From Bifidobacteriaceae bacterium (GTDB lineage Bacteria > Actinomycetota > Actinomycetes > Actinomycetales > WQXJ01): DNA of 16,378 nucleotides. Position numbers and translations under genes: made by a program. Below the pieces are notes generated by a model, which saw nothing but the letters and a program-made list of their open reading frames with translations, made no database searches and was not told the origin of the DNA. Numbering within the stretch: the first letter of the stretch is position 1; each line of letters begins with the position of its first letter. The DNA lies in assembly GCA_031279575.1 (NCBI GenBank), contig JAITIG010000127.1:1-16378 (forward strand), given 5' to 3'. Below, one piece after another: positions 7,195 to 15,777 of this stretch.

Positions 7195-9720
7195 ATTACC
7201 TGGCAACCGCTGGCCGACCCCCTCGACCGGACCCGTTTCCCCGTCGAGCCCTGGGCCCTGGCCGAACTCTCCCCCAAGTTCGACGACTTAGGCCAAACTG
7301 AGACCCTGTTCGCCGTCGCCAACGGGTACATCGGCCTGCGCGGCAACCCCGAGGAAGGGCGCGTCGCCCACGAGCACGGCACCTACATCAACGGCTTCCA
7401 CGAAACCTTCCGCATCCGCCACGCCGAGGACGCCTACGGCTTCGCCACAGTCGGCCAAACCATGGTCAACGTGCCAGACCCAAAGGTGATCCGCCTCTAT
7501 GTGGACGATGAGCCGCTCCTGCTGTCCGTCGCCGACCTGCCCCACTACGAGCGCCGCCTGGACTTCCGGGCTGGGGAGCTGACCCGGAGGCTGACCTGGC
7601 GCACGCCATCGGGCAACCTGGCGCATATCAAAACCACGCGGCTGGCCTCCTTGACCGAACGCCACCTGGCGCTGATGGCCTACGAGGTGACCTTGGAACG
7701 GGACGCGCCGCTGACCTTGGCCTCGCTGCTGATCAACCGGCAAGACGGCGAGGACGAATACCACGTCTGCGGGCCGGACGCCGGCAACCCGGCCTGGGAC
7801 CCGCGCAAAACGGAAACCTTCCAAACCCGGGTGCTGCGGCCAGAGCTGGCGCGGGCGGACCGGCAGACCGGGCGGCTGGTGCTGGGCTACCGCTGCCGCA
7901 ACTCCGGCATGACGCTGGCTGTCGCCGCCGACCACCTGATGGAGACCGCCAACGAGTTCACCGCCGCGCGCCGCGCCGAGCAGGACCTGGCCGAGGCCCG
8001 GTTCACCGTCCAAGCCCGGGCCGGGGTGCCGGTGCGGCTGGTCAAACTGGTCGCCTACCACACCTCGCGCGGCGTGCCGCCCGAGGAGTTGGCGGCCCGC
8101 TGCGCCTTGACGCTGGAGCGGGCGGGGCGGCTGGGGCTGGAAGGGCTGCGCGCCGCCCAGCGGGCCTTCCTGGATGAGTCCTGGCGCGCCTGCGATGTGG
8201 TGGTCCACGGGCAGGGCGCCACCCAGCAGGCGGTGCGGTGGAACCTGTTCCAGGTGTTGCAGGCCGCGGCGCGGGCCGAGGGCGCGGGCATCCCGGCCAA
8301 GGGCCTGACCGGCTCGGGCTATTCGGGGCACCACTTTTGGGATTCCGAGATTTATGTGCTGCCGTTTTTGACCTACACCAGGCCGGCTTGGGCGCGCTCC
8401 GCCCTGCGCTACCGCTACACCATGCTTGACGCCGCCCGGCGGCGCGCCCACGAGCTGTCCGAGGCCGGCGCCCTCTACCCGTGGCGCACCATCAACGGCG
8501 AGGAGGCGTCCGCCTTTTACGCCGCGGGCACCGCCCAGTACCACATCGACGCGGACATCGCCTACGCCTTGACCCAGTACCTGCGGGCCACCGGCGATGT
8601 CGACTTCTTGGCCCGGGAGGGCGTCGACATGCTGGTGGAGACCGCCCGCATGTGGCAGGGCCTGGGCTTCATGCGCCGGGACGGCGGCGGCGGCCCGGCC
8701 GAGTTCTTCATCCACGGCGTGACCGGCCCAGACGAGTACACCACCGTGGTCAACGACAACTTGTTCACCAACGTGATGGCCCGCTTCAACCTGCGCGCGG
8801 CGGCCGATGCCGTCCGCGCCATCGAGCGCGACAACCCGCTTTTGCACGCCAAGGCCCGGGCGCGCCTCGATTTGGCCCCGGCGGAGGTGGCCGGCTGGTT
8901 GGAGGCGGCCGGGGCGATGCGCATCCCCTACGACTCCTCGCTCGGCATCCACCCGCAGGACGACCAGTTTTTGCAGAAGGAGCTGTGGGACCTGGACTCG
9001 ACCCCGGCCGGCAAGCGCCCCCTGCTGCTGCACTACCACCCGCTGGTGATCTACCGCTTCCAGGTGTTGAAGCAGGCGGATGTGGTGTTGGCGCAGTTCT
9101 TGTGCTCCCATGAGTTCCCGCAGGAGCAGAAGCTGGCCGATTTCGACTATTACGACCCGCTGACCACCGGCGACTCCTCGCTGAGCGCGGTGGCGCAGGC
9201 CATCATGGCGGCCGATGTGGGCTACCAGGAGTTGGCCCAGAAGTACTTCGCCCAAGCTTTGTACGTCGATTTGAACGATTTGCACGGCAACGCCGCCGAT
9301 GGCGTGCATGTCGCCTCCGCGGGAGGCGTCTGGTCGGCGCTGGTGTGCGGGTTTGGCGGCCTGCGGGACGCCGATGGGAAGGTCGGCTTCGACCCCAGGC
9401 TGCCGGAGCTGTGGCGCGGTTTGACCTTCCACTTGACCTTGAGGGGGTCGCGCCTGGCGGTCACGCTGCTGCCCGAGTCGATCCAGTTCGAGTTGGAGGC
9501 GGGCGAGGCGGTGGAGGTGGCGGTGCGCGGCGAGCCGGTGCTGGCCGGCCCGGACGGCCCGGTGCTGGTGGCGTTGGCGGGTCAGGGCCCGCGTCTCATC
9601 GGCGCCCCCACCGCCCGCGACATCGCCGGCGCCCGCCGCGCCGACGGCTCGGTCATCACAGCCTCGGTCCCCGCCTCGGCTGAGTCCCCCCCCGACCCCG
9701 AGACCCCCCCAACCCCATAA
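7195..9720 (+). CDS. Glycoside hydrolase family 65 sugar phosphorylase (trehalose/kojibiose/maltose phosphorylase type), ATT start
   Basis: Predicted 841 aa, normal for GH65 enzymes, which split alpha-glucosides (trehalose, maltose, kojibiose, nigerose) with phosphate to give beta-glucose 1-phosphate. The N-terminus from 7195 contains typical family sequence (RFPVEPWALAE, QTETLFAVANGYIGLRGN, GTYINGFHE) that a start at ATG 7462 would remove. The catalytic (alpha/alpha)6 domain shows GHHFWDSEIY (378-387), GVTGPDEY (508-515; Glu514 is the family's general acid), TTGDSSLS (658-665) and the phosphate-site segment HGNAADGVHVASAGG (697-711). The C-terminus is the usual beta domain with a Pro-rich tail. 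Substrate cannot be fixed from sequence. The beta-phosphoglucomutase gene often next to this family is absent here. The non-canonical start may lower or regulate expression, or reflect a base error. Confidence 0.9.
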   Translation: MTWQPLADPLDRTRFPVEPWALAELSPKFDDLGQTETLFAVANGYIGLRGNPEEGRVAHEHGTYINGFHETFRIRHAEDAYGFATVGQTMVNVPDPKVIRLYVDDEPLLLSVADLPHYERRLDFRAGELTRRLTWRTPSGNLAHIKTTRLASLTERHLALMAYEVTLERDAPLTLASLLINRQDGEDEYHVCGPDAGNPAWDPRKTETFQTRVLRPELARADRQTGRLVLGYRCRNSGMTLAVAADHLMETANEFTAARRAEQDLAEARFTVQARAGVPVRLVKLVAYHTSRGVPPEELAARCALTLERAGRLGLEGLRAAQRAFLDESWRACDVVVHGQGATQQAVRWNLFQVLQAAARAEGAGIPAKGLTGSGYSGHHFWDSEIYVLPFLTYTRPAWARSALRYRYTMLDAARRRAHELSEAGALYPWRTINGEEASAFYAAGTAQYHIDADIAYALTQYLRATGDVDFLAREGVDMLVETARMWQGLGFMRRDGGGGPAEFFIHGVTGPDEYTTVVNDNLFTNVMARFNLRAAADAVRAIERDNPLLHAKARARLDLAPAEVAGWLEAAGAMRIPYDSSLGIHPQDDQFLQKELWDLDSTPAGKRPLLLHYHPLVIYRFQVLKQADVVLAQFLCSHEFPQEQKLADFDYYDPLTTGDSSLSAVAQAIMAADVGYQELAQKYFAQALYVDLNDLHGNAADGVHVASAGGVWSALVCGFGGLRDADGKVGFDPRLPELWRGLTFHLTLRGSRLAVTLLPESIQFELEAGEAVEVAVRGEPVLAGPDGPVLVALAGQGPRLIGAPTARDIAGARRADGSVITASVPASAESPPDPETPPTP

Positions 9721-9738
9721 CCTCGGCCGATAGATCCT

Positions 9739-9801
9739 GGCCGGCTGGGCGGGCTGGACTCGCCCCAGAAATCCCGCCAGAGACGAGCCAGCCTGGCCGG
9801 C
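9739..9801 (+). terminator. Possible long hairpin after the GH65 gene
   Basis: GCCGGC near 9739-9744 and again at 9796-9801, with partly complementary GGGCTGG and CCAGCC inside, can form an imperfect long stem just after the TAA stop. It is a weak call, based on eye pairing only. Confidence 0.25.
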
Positions 9802-9825
9802 GGGCGAGATATCGGGGCGACGTGG

Positions 9826-9854
9826 TTGCTGGATGTATCGGTTCGATGTATCCT
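9826..9854 (+). promoter_or_regulatory. Candidate promoter and operator of padR-ino1
   Basis: TTGCTG (9826-9831), a 17-base spacer and TATCCT (9849-9854) resemble a sigma-70-type promoter. Two identical GATGTATC octamers (9832-9839 and 9845-9852, 13 bases apart) overlap the spacer and the -10 box, and the segment GGATGTATC...GATGTATCC is also an imperfect palindrome. PadR regulators commonly bind ATGT/ACAT-type sites and regulate themselves, so autoregulation here is a reasonable inference. Confidence 0.45.
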
Positions 9855-9947
9855 GGATGGCGGAAATGGGGGGCCGCGCGGGGCGGGAGGCTAGAGCCGA
9901 CCGCCCACCCGGCCTAGACCGCGCCCAGCGAGACCAAGGAGCAGCCC

Positions 9948-10616
9948 GTGCGCAACCGATCCAGCGTTCTGGAGCTGGCCGTCCTGGGCCTGCTGCACTC
10001 GGCCCCGATGCACGGCTACCAACTGCGCAAACGCCTCAACGAGATGCTCGGCATGCTGCGGCCGTTCTCCTACGGCAGCCTCTACCCGTGCCTCAAAGCG
10101 CTGGCGGGGCTAGGCCTGATCGCCACCTCCGAGGAAGAGGCGGGCATGGCCGCCCGGCGCGGGCGGATTGTCTACCGGCTGACCGCGCAGGGGCGCCAGC
10201 ACCTTGAGGCGCTGCTGGGCCAAGCCGGCCCGGCGACCTGGGAAGACGAGAACTTCGACGTCCGCTTCGCGATGTTCGCCCAAACCGACGCCGAGACCCG
10301 CCTGCGCATCCTGGAAGGGCGGCGCGCCCGCATGGCGGAGCGGCTCGACGCCGTCTCCAGCGCCATCCGCCGGGCCGGCCCCGCCGACCAGTACACCCAA
10401 GAACTCCAGCGCCACATCCTCGAGCAGGTCGAACGCGAAGTCAACTGGCTAGAGGAACTAATCGCGCGCGAACGCGGCCTGAGCGGCGCAAGCGCCACCT
10501 CCGCGGCGGCCGCCGCGGAGCTGGTCCGCTCGGCCGCCTTGACCCCCGCCCGGGCGGTCCTGGCCGCAGCCCGGCAAACCGCCAAAACCACTACCGCCAT
10601 CAAGGAGCAATCATGA
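9948..10616 (+). CDS. PadR-family transcriptional regulator
   Basis: Predicted 222 aa. Residues 5-85 form the PadR winged helix: [23 protein letters not shown], then [19 protein letters not shown] with the conserved G-S-L-Y-P-x-L recognition-helix signature, and the wing [20 protein letters not shown]. Residues 100-185 are the helical C-terminal dimerisation region ([20 protein letters not shown] and an [16 protein letters not shown] helix). An Ala-rich tail follows. It starts at GTG 9948 with AAGGAG 6 bases upstream. Its stop overlaps the ino1 start (ATGA), so the two are translationally coupled. A PadR gene beside ino1 is a known actinobacterial arrangement (Mycobacterium Rv0047c/Rv0046c). 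It probably represses its own promoter and thereby inositol synthesis. Confidence 0.93.
   Translation: MRNRSSVLELAVLGLLHSAPMHGYQLRKRLNEMLGMLRPFSYGSLYPCLKALAGLGLIATSEEEAGMAARRGRIVYRLTAQGRQHLEALLGQAGPATWEDENFDVRFAMFAQTDAETRLRILEGRRARMAERLDAVSSAIRRAGPADQYTQELQRHILEQVEREVNWLEELIARERGLSGASATSAAAAAELVRSAALTPARAVLAAARQTAKTTTAIKEQS
10602..10607 (+). promoter_or_regulatory. Ribosome binding site of ino1 inside padR
   Basis: AAGGAG within the last codons of padR, 5 bases before the ino1 ATG. With the ATGA stop/start overlap it indicates coupled translation. Confidence 0.75.
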
Positions 10617-11692
10617 GCCCCATTCGGGTAGCCATCGCAGGGGTCGGCAACTGCGCCGCCTCGCTGGTCCAGGGAGTCGAGTTCTACCGGGACGCCTCCC
10701 CCGAGACCGCCGTCCCGGGGCTGATGCACGTCCAATTCGGGCCGTACCACATCAGCGACATCCAGTTTGCGACCGCCTTCGACGTGGACGCCGCCAAAGT
10801 TGGCCTGGACCTCTCGCAGGCGATCGCCGCCAGCCAGAACAACACCATCAAGTTTGCCGAGGTGCCCCACCTTGGGGTCGAGGTCAAACGCGGCCCCACG
10901 CGAGACGGCCTGGGCAAGTACTACCGCGAGACCATCCAGGAGTCCGGGGCCGAGCCGGTCGATGTGGTCCAAGAACTGCGTGACAAGCAGGTCGACGTGC
11001 TGATCTCCTACCTGCCGGTGGGCAGCGAGCAAGCCGACAAGTTCTACGCCCAATGCGCCATCGACGCGGGTGTGGCCTTTGTCAACGCGCTGCCGGTCTT
11101 CATCGCCTCGGACCCGGCGTGGGAGGCCAAGTTCGCCGCCGCCGGGGTGCCCATAGTGGGCGACGACATCAAATCCCAAGTCGGCGCCACCATCACCCAC
11201 CGGGTGCTGGCCCGCCTGTTCGAGGACCGCGGCGTGGTCCTGGACCGCACCTACCAGCTAAACGTGGGCGGCAACATGGATTTCAAGAACATGCTGGAGC
11301 GCGAGCGCCTGGAGTCGAAGAAGATCTCCAAGACCCAGTCCGTCACCTCCAACATGGACCACCAGCTGCCGGCCCGCGACATCCACATCGGGCCTTCCGA
11401 CTACGTCGCCTGGCTCGACGACCGCAAATGGGCTTTTGTGCGCCTTGAGGGCCGGGCCTTCGGCGAGGTGCCGTTGAACTTGGAGTACAAGCTGGAGGTG
11501 TGGGACTCGCCCAACTCGGCCGGGATCATCATCGACGCGCTGCGGGCTGCCAAGATTGCCCAGGACCGGGGCATCGGCGGCGCCATCACCAGCCCGTCGA
11601 GCTACTTCTTCAAGTCTCCGCCGGTCCAACACGAGGACCGCGAAGGCCGCCAACTGGTCGAGGCGTTCATCCGCGGCGAAATCGACCGCTGA
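10613..11692 (+). CDS. ino1: myo-Inositol-1-phosphate synthase (inositol-3-phosphate synthase)
   Basis: Predicted 359 aa, the usual length of actinobacterial Ino1. It converts glucose 6-phosphate to 1L-myo-inositol 1-phosphate using NAD+ in an internal redox cycle, the first step to phosphatidylinositol, mycothiol and related molecules. Seen: Rossmann motif [13 protein letters not shown] (6-18), [16 protein letters not shown] (132-147), [11 protein letters not shown] (158-168), the catalytic-region [15 protein letters not shown] (183-197), [12 protein letters not shown] (216-227) and a Lys-rich active-site segment [11 protein letters not shown] (234-244). Cytosolic enzyme. It overlaps padR by 4 bases and has its own AAGGAG. 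The HsdR-like gene follows after 90 bases in the same direction and could be read through. Confidence 0.97.
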   Translation: MSPIRVAIAGVGNCAASLVQGVEFYRDASPETAVPGLMHVQFGPYHISDIQFATAFDVDAAKVGLDLSQAIAASQNNTIKFAEVPHLGVEVKRGPTRDGLGKYYRETIQESGAEPVDVVQELRDKQVDVLISYLPVGSEQADKFYAQCAIDAGVAFVNALPVFIASDPAWEAKFAAAGVPIVGDDIKSQVGATITHRVLARLFEDRGVVLDRTYQLNVGGNMDFKNMLERERLESKKISKTQSVTSNMDHQLPARDIHIGPSDYVAWLDDRKWAFVRLEGRAFGEVPLNLEYKLEVWDSPNSAGIIIDALRAAKIAQDRGIGGAITSPSSYFFKSPPVQHEDREGRQLVEAFIRGEIDR

Positions 11693-11782
11693 CCCGCGGC
11701 GATACCGCTGTTCGCGGCCAGCGCAAGGCCAACCGTCCCAAAATGTGATCCGGGGCGCCGAAAGCACGCCAGACTGGAGAGC

Positions 11783-12979
11783 ATGCGCAAAGATCCATGC
11801 ATGAGCGCCCAGCCGAACGCCAAGGTCTTCCTACCCGCCGCGCCGCCGCCCCTAACCGCGCGCCGCGCCCGCCGGGGCACGCGCGCGCACGCCGTCGCGA
11901 GCATGCTGGAAAGCGTTGGCTGGAAGCCGGGCGCCTACGTCCGCAATGTCCCACTCGGCCGCTTGGCGGGGACGCCAGGCGAACGCCGCCAGCACCACCA
12001 CGGGGCCAGAGACGACCTCGTGTCCTACGTCCTTTACGCCCGCCCGGGCGTGCCAACCGCCGTGGTCGCCACCGTTGGCGCCCAGCACGATCCAGCGAAG
12101 GCTTTGCAACGCGCCCTGCGCCAGGCCCAGCGGCTCGACGTGCCGCTGGCCTACGCCACCAACGGGCGGGACATCCTGGAGCACTTCGCGGCCTCGCGGC
12201 GGACCCAGCCGACACCCGTCTTCACCACCCCGACCCGCGCTTGGCGCGCCTTCGCGCGCTACCACGGCCTGCGCGCCCAGGGCGCGGACCTCTTGGGGCA
12301 GCGCTTTGACCAGCAGGCGCTGGCGGATGCCGGCGCGGACCTGCCCCACGCCGAGGCGGTGGCGCTGCGCTACTACCAGACCGTGGCGATGAACCGCGCC
12401 TTGACCGCCTACAGCAACGGGGCGGGCTCGGCCGCCGTGCAGATCCCGGCCGGGGCCGGCGCCACCGTGACGGCGATGGCGTTCGCCTCCAAGTTGCTCA
12501 CCAACCAGTTGGTGCGCCGCCCGGGCGAGCCGCTGGGCTTGCTCTACCTAGATGACAGGCCGCAGGCCATGACGGGCTTGGGCGCTGTTGGCACCACCGC
12601 CCGGTGGGGCGGGCGGGGCGAGGTCTTCGCCGCCCTCGAATCGGTTGGCCGCGACGCGGGCCGGCGGGCCGGCGGGCCGGTCGACCTGGTCGTGGTCAAT
12701 TTGGCCCACGGCGGCGCCGCCCTTGACCCGGAGACTTGGACCGAGGCGCTGGACCGCTTCCCGAAGGCCTTCCACCTGGGCGTGGTCGGCTCCCCGCCGG
12801 TGGCCGGCTGGCCCATCCAAGAGCGCTTCGGCGCCGCCATCTACCGCTACTCCCGCCAGCACGCGGTCGTGGACGGCTGGCTGCCGGCCGGTTGCGGCGC
12901 CGCGAACCCAGAGTTGGCCGCGCCCGATGAGGCCGATTTGGCGGCGGATCTCGAAGCCGGCGGCCTGTCCTTGCCGTAG
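11783..12979 (+). CDS. HsdR-like (type I restriction R subunit) protein with all catalytic motifs lost; probable pseudoenzyme
   Basis: Predicted 398 aa in an intact frame. The order of segments follows an HsdR N-terminal nuclease domain plus first RecA helicase domain: a GW-containing first helix (38-47), the beta-core DLVSYVLYA...TAVVATV (78-98), LAYATNG (122-128, HsdR typically Y-x-TNG), LRYYQTVAMNRAL (195-207), AVQIPAGAGATVTAMAFASKLL (218-239), VDLVVVNLAHGG (300-311), LDRFPKAFHLGVVGSPP (323-339) and YRYSRQHAVVDGWL (354-367). Each catalytic motif is changed: nuclease E-x-K is A-T-V (96-98), Walker A GTGKT is GAGAT (224-228), DECH is NLAH (306-309) and TATP is VGSP (335-338). The second helicase domain is absent. 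No hsdM or hsdS is nearby. ATG 11783 has GGAG only 3 bases away; ATG 11801 is an alternative. Function unknown: a DNA-binding or inhibitory role is possible. Confidence 0.7.
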   Translation: MRKDPCMSAQPNAKVFLPAAPPPLTARRARRGTRAHAVASMLESVGWKPGAYVRNVPLGRLAGTPGERRQHHHGARDDLVSYVLYARPGVPTAVVATVGAQHDPAKALQRALRQAQRLDVPLAYATNGRDILEHFAASRRTQPTPVFTTPTRAWRAFARYHGLRAQGADLLGQRFDQQALADAGADLPHAEAVALRYYQTVAMNRALTAYSNGAGSAAVQIPAGAGATVTAMAFASKLLTNQLVRRPGEPLGLLYLDDRPQAMTGLGAVGTTARWGGRGEVFAALESVGRDAGRRAGGPVDLVVVNLAHGGAALDPETWTEALDRFPKAFHLGVVGSPPVAGWPIQERFGAAIYRYSRQHAVVDGWLPAGCGAANPELAAPDEADLAADLEAGGLSLP

Positions 12980-12996
12980 GTGGGCCCGAGCTTGCC

Positions 12997-13020
12997 GGGC
13001 TGGCAGCCCTGGGGCCGGCC
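12997..13020. terminator. Weak hairpin between convergent genes
   Basis: GGGCT-GGC-AGCCC (12997-13009) followed by a GGGGCCGGCC palindrome lies in the 47-base gap between the convergent HsdR-like and cca genes. It could serve both directions, but the stem is short and there is no T-run. Confidence 0.3.
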
Positions 13021-13026
13021 CGGACC

Positions 13027-14426
13027 TCAGGTTTGCCCGGCCCACCATTCGAGCAGGGCCGCCGTGGCGGCCTCGGGTCCGAGCGGGCCTTGCGCCAGGC
13101 GCAGGTCGAGCAGGAACCGGTAGGCCCGCCCCACGTCCCGGCCCGGTTGGAGCCCAAGCACCGCCATGATCTGGTTGCCGTCCAGGTCCGGGCGGATGGC
13201 GCGGAGCTCCTCCTGCGCCGCCAGCGCCTGGGCGCGCCGCTCCAAATCGTCGTAGGCGAAGGCCAGCCGCTCGGCGCGGCGGGCGTTTTGGGTGGTGCAG
13301 TCGGCGCGCGTCAAGCGGTGCAGGCGCTCCAGCAGCGGCCCGGCGTCGGCCACGTAGCGGCGCACGGCGGCATCGGTCCAGGCGGCCTCGCCGTAGCCGT
13401 GGAAGCGCATGTGCAACTCGATCAGGCGGGCCACCTGGCTGATGGTGGCGTTGTCGAAGCGCAGCGCGCGCAGGCGCTTGGCCGCCAGCTTGGCGCCGAC
13501 AACCTCGTGGTGGTGGAACGTCACCTGGCCGCCCGCCTCGAAGCGGCGCGTGGCGGGCTTGCCGATGTCGTGCAGCAGGGCCGCCAGCCGCAGCACCAGA
13601 TCCGGCCCGGGCACCGGGCCGCCGGGCCCGGTCTCGAGCGCGATGGCGCGGTCCAGCACGGTCAGCGAATGCTCGTAGACGTCTTTGTGGTGGTGGCTGG
13701 CGTCCCGGGCGAGCTGCAGCGCGGGCAATTCCGGCAGCACCAGGTCCGCCAGCCCGGCGTACACCATCAGCTCCAGGCCGCGCCGCGGCTGGGGCGCCAG
13801 GATCAGTTTGGCCAGTTCCGCTTGGATGCGCTCCTGGCTGACTATCTCCAGCCGGTCCGCCATCGCCGCCATGGCGGTCAGGACCGGCGCGTCGACGTCG
13901 AAACCCAGTTGGGCGGCGAACCGGGCCGCGCGCATCATGCGCAGCGGGTCGTCGTCGAAAGATTGCGCGGCCGGCGCGGGCGTGCGCAGCAGGCGGGCGT
14001 TGAGGTCGCTCAGGCCGCCATGCGGGTCGACAAAGCGCACGGCCGGCGCCAGCATCACCGCCATGGCGTGACGGTGAAGTCCCGCCGGGTCAGGTCGCCT
14101 TCGATGGTGGCGCCGTAGCGCACGGCCGGTTTGCGCGAGGCCGGCTGGTATTCCTCGGTGCGGTAGGTGGTGACCTCGACCACGGTGTCGCCGCGCCGGC
14201 CGGCCACGGTCCCAAAGGCGCGGCCCACCTCCCAGGTCTTCTTGGCCCAGCGTTGCAGCAGTTCCAAGGAGCGCTCCGGCGGCAGGTTGGTGGCGAAGTC
14301 GAGGTCGGCCACGGGACGCCTCAGCACCAAGTCCCGCACCGGCCCGCCGACCAGCGCCAACTGCGCTCCGGCGGCGGCGAACACCTGCGCCAAGTCGAGC
14401 GCCGGCCTGGGCACCTGGTCAATCAT
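13027..14426 (-). pseudogene. cca: CCA tRNA nucleotidyltransferase, apparent one-base frameshift
   Basis: The enzyme adds or repairs the 3' CCA of tRNAs. Two minus-strand frames make one protein: 14426-14055 gives the nucleotidyltransferase start (LVGGPVRDLVL, catalytic DLDFAT with D41/D43, then EGDLTRRDFTV) and 14064-13027 gives the rest (VRFVDPHGGLSDLNARLLRTP, SFDDDPLRMMRAARFA, an HD-domain ALLHDIGKPATRR, and the tRNA-binding C-terminus). The family motif RRDFTVNAMA reads RRDFTV-TPWR-stop in one frame and MAVML in the other. One added base near 14069 (GTCACGCC to GTCAACGCC on the coding strand) would restore NAMA and a 466-aa protein. The total length of 1400 bases (3n+2) agrees. Elsewhere the gene looks intact and conserved, so a sequencing or assembly error is at least as likely as real decay. 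In mycobacteria this gene (Rv3907c, pcnA) is origin-proximal. Confidence 0.92.
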
Positions 14427-14588
14427 TGCGTTCCATCCTGCTTGAGCTTGGCGGCGCCTTTGGCGCCTCTGGCGGCCGCCCGCGCCTGGATCCCGCCAGC
14501 GCCGGCGCGCCCTGGGCTGGCGGTTGCGGCGCGGACACGACCCCCCAGCTTAACTGATCATCGCCGCCGCGCCGGGCGCCGCAAGGCC

Positions 14589-14621
14589 CGGGCGGCAAGG
14601 CCGCGCGGGCCTTGCCGCCCG
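14589..14621 (-). terminator. Strong 14-bp GC-rich hairpin after the serine hydrolase gene
   Basis: CGGGCGGCAAGGCC (14589-14602) and GGCCTTGCCGCCCG (14608-14621) are perfect inverted repeats around a 5-base loop (GCGCG). It starts 18 bases beyond the stop of the 14640-15698 gene and lies before the cca gene, both on the minus strand. There is no T-run; in high-GC bacteria such stems often act as terminators. Confidence 0.6.
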
Positions 14622-14639
14622 TCATTCGGGCGCTGCCGC

Positions 14640-15698
14640 CTAGTCCGCCCCCTGGGCCCTGGCGGCGGCGAAGGCGGACCAGGCGGCATCGGACAGGTCT
14701 GAGGCGAAACGCCGGCCGGCGCCGATGAACTGGGTGGTGTTGGACAGGTAGACGAAGATCAGGCCGCGGGCGGGCTCGGCCCAGGCGCTGCAGACGCCGG
14801 AGCCGTTGTGGCCAAAGGCGCTCGGCGGCGCGGTGGAGCCCATGCCGCGCGCCACGCCCGGCAGGCCGCCCAATTGGAAGCCCTGGCTGTAGCGCTGGGG
14901 CTGGCGCAGGGTGCGGTCCATCTCGCCGTCGGAGGAGACCGCCAGGGCGGCGGCCACGGTCTCGGGGGCGAACAGGCGGCGGCCGGACTTGGCGGCGCCG
15001 GCATTGAGCAGCATCTGGTAGAAGGCGGCCAAGGAGCGGGCGGTGGTGTGGAGCGAGGCCGCCGGGGCCACCGCCTGGCGGGCGGCGGGGCGGTTGAGAT
15101 AAAGCGGGCTGGCGAGGTTGCCGCCCTTGGGTCGCAGCGGCACGGCGCGGCCCAACTGGCCGGCCGGGAGGGCCAGGTAGGCGTCCATGGCCAGGGGCTG
15201 GAACAACTCCTGGTCCACGAATTGGCTGATGGGCTGGCCGCTGACGCGCCGGACCAGCTCGCCGAGGATAAAGCCGAAGGTCACAACGTGGTAGGCCACC
15301 ACCTGGCCGGGCGGCCAGCGCGGGCGGGCCCGGGCGGCGGCGCGCACCGAGACATCCCAGTTGGCGATCACCGCCATGTCCAGGCCCGGGTGCCCGAGGG
15401 CGGCGGGCACGCCCGCCCGGTGGGTCAGGACCTGGCGGATGGTGATGCCGGCCTTGCCGTGGCGGGCGTACTCGGGCCAGTGGGCCGCGATTGAATCGTC
15501 CAGGTGGAGTTGGCCGCGCTCGGCCAGCAGGTGGACCGCCATGGCGGTGATGGGCTTGGTGACCGAGTAGCAGTAGAACAAGGAATCCGGCCCGCAGTTC
15601 TTGCTATGCTCCGCCACAACCTCGCCGTCCCGCAGAGCCAGCAGCGAGTAGGCGCCGCCGCGCCCCTCCGCCAGGGCCACAACCCGATCCCACGCCAT
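14640..15698 (-). CDS. Beta-lactamase-fold serine hydrolase (esterase/DD-peptidase-like)
   Basis: Predicted 352 aa. Seen: the nucleophile motif SVTK (45-48; Ser45, Lys48) in YCYSVTKPITAMAVHLLAE, LDDSIAAHWPEY (66-77), the helix TIRQVLTHRAGVP (86-98) typical of the class C/EstB-like family, Y-H-V (136-138) at the YxN position, and GHNGSG (296-301) where the K-T-G box would be. The HxG form is common in esterases of this fold. No signal peptide is visible, so a cytosolic esterase or peptidase is more likely than a secreted beta-lactamase. The ATG at 15698 is preceded by GAGG at short spacing. It stands alone, with a hairpin behind it and the parS region upstream. Substrate unknown. Confidence 0.88.
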   Translation of the reverse strand: MAWDRVVALAEGRGGAYSLLALRDGEVVAEHSKNCGPDSLFYCYSVTKPITAMAVHLLAERGQLHLDDSIAAHWPEYARHGKAGITIRQVLTHRAGVPAALGHPGLDMAVIANWDVSVRAAARARPRWPPGQVVAYHVVTFGFILGELVRRVSGQPISQFVDQELFQPLAMDAYLALPAGQLGRAVPLRPKGGNLASPLYLNRPAARQAVAPAASLHTTARSLAAFYQMLLNAGAAKSGRRLFAPETVAAALAVSSDGEMDRTLRQPQRYSQGFQLGGLPGVARGMGSTAPPSAFGHNGSGVCSAWAEPARGLIFVYLSNTTQFIGAGRRFASDLSDAAWSAFAAARAQGAD

Positions 15699-15777
15699 GG
15701 CCTCAACCCTAGACGCCCCCCCGGCCCGGCTGGGTGGACGGGGGCCGGGCTCCAGTGCTCCCCGCCCGCCCTCCCTG

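Noticed and set aside
7188..7301. GTG at 7188 as the GH65 start
   Set aside because: It is in another frame and reaches a stop at 7299-7301; only the ATT frame carries the family sequence.
7288..9432. 714-aa minus-strand open frame opposite the GH65 gene
   Set aside because: Antisense shadow of a clear GH65 enzyme; Gly/His/Val/Gln-rich with no recognisable domain.
14640..15698. Secreted beta-lactamase (resistance gene)
   Set aside because: No signal peptide, and the KTG position reads HNG; fits an esterase-like member of the fold better.
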